Assembly: GCA_913775215.1 (NCBI GenBank)
Contig: CAJYKO010000342.1
Coordinates: 1-5,346 of the forward strand
From: an uncultured Devosia sp.
Lineage (GTDB): Bacteria > Pseudomonadota > Alphaproteobacteria > Rhizobiales > Devosiaceae
Direction of reading: 5' to 3'
DNA: 5,346 nt
Below the pieces are notes generated by a model. The model saw nothing but the letters and a program-made list of their open reading frames with translations, had not been told where the DNA came from and did not search any database. A program made the position numbers and the translations under genes. Shown piece by piece: positions 1 through 5,118 of the stretch (position 1 is its first letter; each line of letters begins with the position of its first letter).

Positions 1-289
1 GGAACGAGGCCGCGACGAGCGGGCGAAAGCGGCGGAACGCGGCGCCGCGATCGAGCCGGCTCTGCAGGCGGCGCGCGAGATCGGTGCTTGCCGGAGATGA
101 TTGGGCGGGCGTGGCAGCCAGCGCCAGACGCAGTTCGTCGCGCATGCGCAGGTCCGTCATGACGCGAGCGGCATTTTCGGGGTGGAGCGAAAGCCAGTGC
201 TCGATTTCGATGCGGCGCGAGACGTCGAGCTGATCATCGACATAGGCAGCAAGTTCGAGCGGATCGATGGTTTCACGAGGCCCCATCAT
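1..289 (-). CDS. Probable anti-sigma factor, N-terminal part (runs off the left edge)
   Basis: Reading leftward from ATG 289-287, an open frame of 96 codons continues past base 1 with no stop. It begins MMGPRETIDPLELAAYVDDQ and continues with a charged helical segment (LDVSRRIEIEHWLSLHPE, about residues 21-38). That pattern is typical of the cytoplasmic sigma-binding domain of membrane anti-sigma factors in Proteobacteria. Around residues 82-96 an Arg-rich stretch turns hydrophobic (RPLVAASF), as expected just before a transmembrane helix, but the helix itself is outside the window. No cysteine and no zinc-type HxxxCxxC motif occur in the visible part. The start overlaps the sigma stop as ATGA, with AAGGAGGC just upstream, so translation is probably coupled. 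A second ATG follows directly (286-284). The role is inferred mainly from position and N-terminal composition: it would hold the neighbouring sigma factor inactive at the inner membrane. Confidence 0.7.
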   Translation of the reverse strand, partial: MMGPRETIDPLELAAYVDDQLDVSRRIEIEHWLSLHPENAARVMTDLRMRDELRLALAATPAQSSPASTDLARRLQSRLDRGAAFRRFRPLVAASF

Positions 290-804
290 TCGCCTCCTTT
301 GATGAGTTTGAGGGATGGGCCGCTTTCCCAGCGCCGCAGCGCGTCGCGGGCACGGGAAATACGCGACATGACCGTGCCGGCCGGCACGCCGAGCACGGCG
401 GCGGCTTCCTCGTAGCTGAGGCCTTCGATGGTCACGAGATGCATGGCCTCACGCTGCTCGTCAGGGAGCATATCGAAAGCGCGCCGCACCTGAGCGAGGC
501 GCACGGTGTCGAGCTGGTTGGGCAGAATCGTCGTGTCAGTGTCGGCGGCGAAATCGCGGTCGCGGCCGGCGCTGCTCATGCCGCTGCGGCGGCGGTCGAT
601 ATGGAGATTATGGAGGATCGACATGAGCCAGCTGCGGAGATTTCCGCCGCTGCGGAAGCTGGTTTCGCGCTCGATGGCCCGGACAAGAGTATCATGCACG
701 AGATCTTCGGCATCGCCGCCATGCCGGGTCAGGCTGAGCGCATAACGGCGGAGGGCCGGCAGCTCATCGGCAACATTTGGCTTTGGGGGCTTGCGCGCAG
801 TCAT
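286..804 (-). CDS. ECF-type RNA polymerase sigma factor (sigma-70 family)
   Basis: A 172-residue protein of normal ECF length. Region 2 covers about residues 14-75, with the core-binding pattern DAEDLVHDTLVRAI (31-44) and the helix ending NLHIDRRR (66-73), which would contact the -10 element. A linker rich in Asp, Ser and Thr follows (74-100). Region 4 covers about 103-158: LPDEQREAMHLVTIEGLSYE, then the helix-turn-helix AAAVLGVPAGTVMSRISRAR that reads the -35 element. Region 3 is absent, as in all ECF factors. ATG 804 is the only plausible start, because no in-frame ATG or GTG precedes region 2. It has no good Shine-Dalgarno sequence. The gene is followed by an ATGA-overlapping probable anti-sigma gene, the usual sigma/anti-sigma pair. 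A candidate self-recognised promoter lies immediately upstream. The inducing signal cannot be read from the sequence. Confidence 0.95.
   Translation of the reverse strand: MTARKPPKPNVADELPALRRYALSLTRHGGDAEDLVHDTLVRAIERETSFRSGGNLRSWLMSILHNLHIDRRRSGMSSAGRDRDFAADTDTTILPNQLDTVRLAQVRRAFDMLPDEQREAMHLVTIEGLSYEEAAAVLGVPAGTVMSRISRARDALRRWESGPSLKLIKGGE
292..299 (-). promoter_or_regulatory. Ribosome binding site for the anti-sigma gene, inside the sigma gene
   Basis: On the minus strand AAGGAGGC lies within the last codons of the sigma gene, two bases before ATG 289-287. It is eight bases from the end of the GGAGG core to the second ATG at 286-284 when counted generously, so either ATG could be used. 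Together with the ATGA stop/start overlap it supports translational coupling of the two genes. Confidence 0.7.
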
Positions 805-810
805 GCCCTA

Positions 811-838
811 TATACGGACGCAATAGAGAAGTTCTTCC
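811..838 (-). promoter_or_regulatory. Candidate ECF-type promoter of the sigma gene
   Basis: On the minus strand GGAAG (838-834) is separated by 17 bases from CGTATA (816-811). Alphaproteobacterial ECF promoters often have GGAAC-like -35 and CGT-like -10 elements with 16-17 bases between them, and ECF genes are often autoregulated. The -10 ends only six bases before ATG 804, so the transcript would be leaderless or nearly so, which fits the missing Shine-Dalgarno. The match is short and the -35 is one base off the common GGAAC, so this is a candidate only. Confidence 0.35.
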
Positions 839-846
839 GTGCGTCC
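816..846. repeat. 7-bp inverted repeat GGACGCA-N17-TGCGTCC upstream of the sigma gene
   Basis: Perfect 7-bp arms at 816-822 and 840-846 enclose a 17-base loop. The repeat overlaps the candidate promoter: the -35 is in the loop and the -10 partly overlaps the sigma-proximal arm. On the plus strand the right arm is followed by a T-rich tract (847-859, ending in seven T), giving a terminator-like layout, although no plus-strand gene is visible upstream. It could be an operator, a weak terminator for plus-strand read-through, or chance. Confidence 0.4.
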
Positions 847-858
847 TTTAGATTTTTT

Positions 859-1131
859 TCAGGCGACGCGACGACCGTCGGCGTCGAAGAGATGGACATC
901 CGCTGTATCGAAGCCGAGGGTCAGCTTCCGGCCCGCTTCGAGCGGCCGATCTTGATCTCGCCTCCGTACTGTCTTCAAGTCCCGCGATCATGCGCAGGAA
1001 TGTCGGCTTTCCGCAGCCAGAGGGGCCGACGAAGACGACAAATTCGCCATGGGCGATATCGAGGTCGACATCCTCAATCACGGGCACTTCGCCGTAGGTC
1101 TTGCGGACGAACGGAGGGTAAGCCCTGCTAT
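859..1131 (-). pseudogene. Degenerate ABC sugar-importer ATPase (MalK/UgpC type): N-terminus joined to C-terminal tail
   Basis: Only the two ends of a roughly 360-residue family member survive. The N-terminal piece reads LTLRS (about 1122-1108), then VRKTYGEVPVIEDVDLDIAH and a Walker A loop GPSGCGKPT, down to about 965. A following GGEIKIG motif is in another frame. The C-terminal tail, 948 to the TGA at 861-859, reads RKLTLGFDTADVHLFDADGR followed by RVA in a third frame, a typical family ending. Lesions seen: ATA (1131-1129) where an ATG is expected before GCA-GGG-CTT; an apparent 1-nt loss between LTLRS and VRKTYG; Ser to Pro after the Walker A Lys; an apparent 1-nt loss after LEDST; and loss of everything between, including Q-loop, signature, Walker B and H-loop. 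It cannot make a working ATPase. The original role, energising sugar uptake at the inner membrane, is inferred from family resemblance. Confidence 0.85.
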
Positions 1132-1145
1132 GAAATCTACTTCGA

Positions 1146-1175
1146 TTAGCCCTTCACCGCGCCCTGCATGAGGGC
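1146..1175 (-). pseudogene. Possible 3' remnant of an ABC transporter permease gene
   Basis: On the minus strand the codons before TAA (1148-1146) read ALMQGAVKG. Endings close to GAVKG are very common in MalG-type sugar permeases. The remnant ends 14 bases before the dead ATA start of the ATPase relic, the spacing expected of a permease-ATPase operon. Upstream of about 1175 the similarity stops and the sequence becomes the LacI relic on the other strand. With only about nine codons the call rests on the ending plus context and could be coincidence. Confidence 0.4.
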
Positions 1176-1177
1176 TC

Positions 1178-1556
1178 GTGGCCGAACTCAGTTGCTGCAA
1201 CTGGGAACCGGAAAAGGGCTATGACCTGGCGAAGAAAGCACTGAAGGCGGTCAAACCGCGAACTATCCTGTGCCTTAACGATCGCCTCGCTTTTGGCACC
1301 TATCAGGCGATCGCCGATGCCGGCCTCAGCGTGCCGGCCTCAGCGTGCCGGCCTCAGCGTGCCGGGCGATGTAGCGCTGGTTTCCTTCGATGATGACGAG
1401 ATTTCGTCCTATCTGCGCCGGGGCCTCACCACTATCGGCCTGCCACACGAGCAGACGGGACGCATGGCGGTCGACCCGCTTCTCGTGCCCCAAGGCAGGG
1501 CACCGATCCTGATGCCCATGCCACTGATCATGCGCGGCTCGTTGCCCTCGGTTTAG
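1178..1556 (+). pseudogene. LacI-family transcriptional regulator, C-terminal fragment with frameshift
   Basis: The first part (from GTG 1178) reads WEPEKGYDLAKKAL, then TILCLNDRLAFGTYQAIADA. The second part, one frame over, reads AGLSVPGDVALVSFDDDEIS, then LTTIGLPHEQTGRMAV and PMPLIMRGS, ending at TAG 1554-1556. These are consecutive blocks of the LacI/PBP1-like effector-binding domain: the ND.LA.G and SFDD segments, and the usual C-terminal PMPL..RGS. The N-terminal DNA-binding helix-turn-helix and roughly the first 200 residues are missing, and a stop (TGA 1169-1171) closes the frame upstream. The frame break lies exactly at a 14-bp tandem repeat (1319-1360). Removing two copies restores one continuous frame through GLSVPGDV. 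It cannot bind DNA as it stands. It faces away from the ABC relic, consistent with a former divergent local regulator. Its stop overlaps that of treZ. Confidence 0.88.
1319..1360. repeat. 14-bp tandem repeat, three perfect copies, within the LacI relic
   Basis: The unit GCCGGCCTCAGCGT occurs at 1319-1332, 1333-1346 and 1347-1360, followed by a partial GCCGG. One unit encodes part of the conserved AGLSVP segment. The two extra units add 28 bp, which shifts the frame by +1 and explains the break. Copy numbers of 1, 4 or 7 would keep the frame open. Confidence 0.97.
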
Positions 1557-3391
1557 CCTGATTGGGCTGCGCTTTCGAGGGTAAAGACCGCGCTCCAGCC
1601 TTCGAGCGTATCGCCTGACGCGGTGCCCTCGAGCCAGAGATGGCCGGCACCCCAGACGTTGACGCCGGAAAAAGGCTCGGACGAAAAATTGGCAATGAGG
1701 GTCAGGATCGATCCGTCGCCCAGGGTCCACACAACTTTGATGACCATTTCCGCCAACCGTTCGTAATGCCCCGAATGGCCCGCCATACCGGCAAGGCGCG
1801 GGATGATCTGCTCTTTCCGGATGGCAATCAGCCGCCGATAAAAACCATGGCTGCGAGCATGATCTTCCTGTTCGAGATCGGCCCAGTCGAGCTTGCAGCG
1901 ATCGAAGGTCTCCTCCGCCATGGGGTCCGGCGGGTCGCCGATGTCAGTCTTGGGCGGGAAGTGTTTCAGCTCATCCTTGCGCGATTGGCGGATGGCATCG
2001 GCGAGGTCTTCGCCGACATCTGAAAAGAACAGGAATGGCTGATTGGGCGACCATTCTTCACCCATGAACAGCATGGGGATCTGGGGCGAGAGCAGATAGA
2101 TGGCGGCCCAAAGCTTGACCCTTTCAGGTGGGATCAGATGAGTGATGCGTTCCCCAAATGGCCTATTGCCGGCCTGATCATGATTTTGCGCATAAGACAC
2201 AAAGGCGGTGGGCGGCAGGAAGGCGCTTGGTTCGCCCTTATGGCGGCCCTCGTGCTCCATATATTCGCCCTGCCAGCCGAGCCCTTCAGCCAAAGCTCGG
2301 CCCAGAAGATCGATGCGGCCGTTGAAATCCTCATAATACCAGGCACTTTCACCCGAGAGGGCGTTGTGCATGGCATGGTGGATGTCGTCGCTCCATTGCG
2401 CATCATAAAGCCAGGGCGAGCCACCTTCCCGCTTTTTCATCCAGCCAGCCTGATTGTCCGAATTCTCAACGATCAGATGGATGTGCCGGCCGCCGGTCGC
2501 GCTGCGGATCTGCTCGGCGAGATCCTGCAACATGTGGCGCGGCCCCTCGTCGCGGATTTCATGCACCGCGTCGAACCTGAGGCCATCGAAATGATATTCA
2601 TTGAGCCAGAAGCGCGCATTGGAGAAGACGTAGTCCCTTATGCCTGTCGCGCCCTTGGCATCGAAATTGATGGCTGGGCCCCAAGGCGTTTCATACTTTT
2701 CCGTCGTCAGGGGAGTATAGCCCGACAGGTAATTTCCCTTTGGCCCGAAGTGGTTGTAAACCACGTCTAGAAAAACGCTGAGGCCTTTTTCGTGCGCAGC
2801 GTTGACGAGAGCCTTGAGGTCCTCAGGCCGGCCGTAGCTGGCGTCTGGCGCGAAAAGCTGGGCGCCGTCGTAGCCCCAATTCCATCTGCCGGGAAACTCG
2901 GCGACGGGCATCAGCTCGATGGCCGTTATGCCGAGGTCAACGAGATAATCGAGCTTATCGATTACGGCGCGGAACGTGCCTTCCGGCGTAAAGGTGCCGA
3001 CATGCAATTCATAGATGATGTGCTCTTCCCATGGCCGGCCGGGCCAGCCGATATCGGTCCATTCGAAAGCATGGGGATCGATGATTTCGCTGGGGCCATG
3101 GACGTCTTCGGGCTGAAAGCGTGAGGCGGGATCGGGAACCTCGGCGCCGTTGTCGAGCACGAAACGATAGCGCATTCCGGCCTTGGCGCCGTCGACTTCA
3201 ACCTCGTACCAATCGCGCGGCATAGCCGTCATCGGCAGGGTTAGATCAAGATCATAGACTTTGAGGGCGACGCCGTTCGAATAGGGCGCCCAGAGATGGA
3301 AGCGGACGCCGGTGGCGGTAAACTGAGTGCCGAACTTCATCGGTTGGCCGCGCCGAATGATGCGCTGTTCAGGGTAGAGCATGATGTTCAT
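1553..3391 (-). CDS. treZ: Malto-oligosyltrehalose trehalohydrolase (TreZ)
   Basis: A cytoplasmic GH13-family enzyme that hydrolyses maltooligosyl-trehalose, made by TreY from glycogen or maltodextrin, to release trehalose. The frame has 612 residues and is intact, close to the family's usual 580-600. An N-terminal beta-sandwich (about 18-105) opens with VRFHLWAPYSN. The catalytic barrel follows: IIYELHVGTFTPEGTF (125-140), region I DVVYNH (209-214), region II GLRFDAVH (nucleophile D274), region III LIVEN (acid/base E309), region IV NHDQ (stabiliser D405), then PMLFMGEEW. The VHEIRD stretch and the GTF entry motif favour TreZ over a branching enzyme. The start is uncertain. ATG 3391 gives the longest frame, but ATG 3340 (MKFGTQF) matches where the family normally begins, and neither has a clear Shine-Dalgarno. 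TreY, TreS and glycogen genes are not in the window. The 3' end overlaps the LacI relic's stop with no terminator between. Confidence 0.95.
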   Translation of the reverse strand: MNIMLYPEQRIIRRGQPMKFGTQFTATGVRFHLWAPYSNGVALKVYDLDLTLPMTAMPRDWYEVEVDGAKAGMRYRFVLDNGAEVPDPASRFQPEDVHGPSEIIDPHAFEWTDIGWPGRPWEEHIIYELHVGTFTPEGTFRAVIDKLDYLVDLGITAIELMPVAEFPGRWNWGYDGAQLFAPDASYGRPEDLKALVNAAHEKGLSVFLDVVYNHFGPKGNYLSGYTPLTTEKYETPWGPAINFDAKGATGIRDYVFSNARFWLNEYHFDGLRFDAVHEIRDEGPRHMLQDLAEQIRSATGGRHIHLIVENSDNQAGWMKKREGGSPWLYDAQWSDDIHHAMHNALSGESAWYYEDFNGRIDLLGRALAEGLGWQGEYMEHEGRHKGEPSAFLPPTAFVSYAQNHDQAGNRPFGERITHLIPPERVKLWAAIYLLSPQIPMLFMGEEWSPNQPFLFFSDVGEDLADAIRQSRKDELKHFPPKTDIGDPPDPMAEETFDRCKLDWADLEQEDHARSHGFYRRLIAIRKEQIIPRLAGMAGHSGHYERLAEMVIKVVWTLGDGSILTLIANFSSEPFSGVNVWGAGHLWLEGTASGDTLEGWSAVFTLESAAQSG

Positions 3392-3600
3392 GGTGGGAAC
3401 TACGCAATGGAGGGACTGCTAAAGCATTCTGCTCCATAGAAATCCGCATTGGCCCTTACACGTTCCTGCATGTGTCACCTGCAAAGAGCAGGGGGTGGGC
3501 AGGCTGCGCGCAAGTGCCTAGGCAGGCCCCTGGCTGTGGTGTATCGCAACGGGGTTCATCCGGATAACCGGACATAGTCATTTCCCAACGGACTTACGAC
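3392..3600. promoter_or_regulatory. Divergent intergenic region between treZ and the cyclophilin gene
   Basis: These 209 bases must hold the promoters for both neighbours if each has its own, but I cannot assign a convincing -35/-10 pair on either strand. Short palindromes are visible: TGCGCGCA (3505-3512), TGCCTAGGCA (3515-3524), ATCCGGAT (3558-3565), and the overlapping TCCGG-ATAA-CCGGA (3559-3572). Any could be an operator half of a local regulator, or chance in GC-rich DNA. No RNA gene or small coding frame is apparent. Confidence 0.5.
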
Positions 3601-4131
3601 GTGACCATTTCAGTTCTGCTCGAAACCGAGCTTGGCAGCTTCACTATTGCCGTCGACGCCTCCAAGGCCCCTGTTACGGCGGCCAACTTCCTGCGCTATG
3701 TCGATGAAGGCCTGCTCGACGATGCCGAGGCTTATCGCATCGTCACATATGAAAACCAGAACCCCCAGTCGGTGCACAAGATCGAAGTCGTGCAATGGGG
3801 TTATCACACCACCGACGACCGACCGGCCCCGTTTCCGCCGATCACCCATGAAACCACTGAAATGACGGGCCTTTCCCACAAGGATATGACCGTTTCGATG
3901 GCCCGCTTCGCGGTCGGCTCGGCGGCTTCGGAATTCTTCATCTGTATCGGCGATCAGCCCGAGCTTGATTTCGGCGGGCGTCGCAATCCCGATGGCCAGG
4001 GCTTTGCCGCCTTCGGTCAGGTGGTCGACGGCCGCGACACGGCGATGAAGATTTTTGCCGAGGCGGAGACTGGCGCCGGAAACGAATACAAGAAGCAACC
4101 CGTGAAATTCAAGCGCGTCCGCCGCGCCTGA
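3601..4131 (+). CDS. Cyclophilin-type peptidyl-prolyl cis-trans isomerase
   Basis: A 176-residue single-domain cyclophilin without a signal peptide or membrane segment, so probably cytoplasmic. It would speed cis-trans isomerisation of X-Pro bonds. Family blocks in order: LETELGSFTIAVDASKAPVT then AANFLRYVDEG (7-37), YRIV (45-48, with R46 at the catalytic Arg position of the usual FHRVI), VVQWG (63-67, replacing the usual IQGGD), TVSMAR (97-102), SEFFI (110-114, usual SQFFI), and DGQGFAAFGQVVDG (131-144). Several usually conserved residues are therefore altered, and it belongs to a divergent subgroup whose activity may be reduced. The GTG start at 3601 has only a weak GGA eight bases upstream. 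No in-frame ATG lies between it and the upstream stop at 3565-3567, so the GTG is the best choice. Its TGA directly abuts the stop of the convergent kinase gene. Confidence 0.9.
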   Translation: MTISVLLETELGSFTIAVDASKAPVTAANFLRYVDEGLLDDAEAYRIVTYENQNPQSVHKIEVVQWGYHTTDDRPAPFPPITHETTEMTGLSHKDMTVSMARFAVGSAASEFFICIGDQPELDFGGRRNPDGQGFAAFGQVVDGRDTAMKIFAEAETGAGNEYKKQPVKFKRVRRA

Positions 4132-5118
4132 TTATTCCATATCGTCAATAGCTTGACGCTGTTTAAGCATCTCGAGAAAAATCCGGTAGTCCCTGTCGAA
4201 TTGCGACCGGGCTGCCGGATTGGGCAGCCGCGATGTGCCGCCCTGCTGCATGGAGAGGCAGGCCTGATCAAGGCTCGGATAAAGCCCCGCAGCATTGGCG
4301 GCGACCATGGCCATGCCGAGCAGCGTCGCATCGGGCGCCGATGGCTCGACCACCGTGCAACCGGTCGCATCTGCGTAAAGCTCCATCAGCAATGGATTTT
4401 TGGTGTGGCCGCCGGTGATGTGCAGGGTGTCGATGGCATAGCCACGCGTGTTGAGGGTTTCGAGGATGTGGCGGACGCCGAGGGCGATGGAAACACAGGT
4501 CCGCCAATAAAGGCGGCAGAGCGAGTCAAAATCGCTGTCTAAGGTGAGGCCGGAGATGACGCCGAGCGCGAACGGATCGCCGAGTGGAGAGCGGTTTCCG
4601 TGAAAATCTGGCAGCACATGCAAGCGGTTAGCGAGGGTGAGGCCTTCGGTTTCTCGCAGTTCCATGACGCGGCGACAGATGGCGAGGTGCCTTTCCGGGG
4701 TCGGTTCGCCCCCTGCCCCATGCCAGCGGATAATATGATCGAGCAGGGCGCCGGTCGCGGATTGCCCGCCTTCGTTGAGCCAGACGCGGGGAAGGACGGC
4801 ACCGAAATAGGGCCCCCAAACGCCTGATGTCGGGCGGTCTTCAGCCGATAAAGCCATGACACAGCTCGACGTTCCGGCGATGAGGGCGAGATGGCGATCG
4901 ATAGTGTCTACGTCGGAGGTGAAGGCGCCAAGGACGCCGAGGGCGCCTGCATGAGCATCGATGAGACCGGCGCCGACGCGGCAATTTTGGGTCAGGCCAA
5001 GTTGGGTGGCAGCGGCTTGGGTCAGAGGGCCAAGGTCGGCGCCGACGGGGCTCGCGACGTCAGGAAGCGCAGCTTTTTCAATGAGATCGTCGAGACCGAC
5101 CAGGTTTAGGAAGTCCAA
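4132..5118 (-). CDS. FGGY-family carbohydrate (pentulose) kinase, 5'-truncated
   Basis: The frame holds about 328 residues of a family whose members are usually about 500-550 long, so the N-terminal sugar-binding half is missing. Present are GLIDAHAGALGVLG (51-64; D54 is the likely catalytic base of the FGGY fold), the ATP phosphate loop LIAGTSSCVMAL (79-90), WLNEGGQSATGALLDHII (113-130), LPDFHGNRSPLGDPFALGV (169-187), and the C-terminal nucleotide block TGGHTKNPLLMELYADATG (235-253). The TGGHTKNPLL pattern resembles D-ribulose/pentulose-type kinases more than glycerol or xylulose kinases, but the exact sugar is not determinable. The only start offered is TTG 5118, which falls exactly at the inverted-repeat junction with no good ribosome site, so it is not the native start. 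The first native residue is about D2 (DFLNLVGLDD). Without its N-terminal half it should be inactive, unless the truncation is an assembly artefact. Its stop TAA (4134-4132) abuts the cyclophilin stop. Confidence 0.85.
   Translation of the reverse strand: MDFLNLVGLDDLIEKAALPDVASPVGADLGPLTQAAATQLGLTQNCRVGAGLIDAHAGALGVLGAFTSDVDTIDRHLALIAGTSSCVMALSAEDRPTSGVWGPYFGAVLPRVWLNEGGQSATGALLDHIIRWHGAGGEPTPERHLAICRRVMELRETEGLTLANRLHVLPDFHGNRSPLGDPFALGVISGLTLDSDFDSLCRLYWRTCVSIALGVRHILETLNTRGYAIDTLHITGGHTKNPLLMELYADATGCTVVEPSAPDATLLGMAMVAANAAGLYPSLDQACLSMQQGGTSRLPNPAARSQFDRDYRIFLEMLKQRQAIDDME

Noticed and set aside
816..859. Rho-independent terminator on the plus strand
   Set aside because: The hairpin plus T tract looks right, but the loop is long (17 bases), the T run is interrupted and separated from the stem, and no plus-strand gene ends here. 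It is reported as an inverted repeat instead.
439..1149. A 236-codon plus-strand open frame opposite the sigma gene
   Set aside because: It is antisense to a well-supported sigma factor and the ABC relic, its composition is Ala/Arg-rich, and it has no recognisable domain.
1319..1360. CRISPR or regulatory iteron array
   Set aside because: The units are contiguous 14-bp copies without spacers and lie in the conserved coding segment of the LacI relic, so simple tandem expansion explains them.
2138..2770. A 210-codon plus-strand open frame opposite treZ
   Set aside because: It is antisense to the catalytic core of treZ and is a by-product of GC-rich codon use, with no domain resemblance.
3446..3466. 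GGAAC on the minus strand as an EcfG-type stress promoter for treZ
   Set aside because: The -35-like GGAAC is exact, but the sequence 15 bases downstream is CGGATT, a poor -10. GGAAC alone is too short to support a call.
3610..4098. A 162-codon minus-strand frame opposite the cyclophilin gene
   Set aside because: It is the antisense shadow of a protein with clear cyclophilin motifs.
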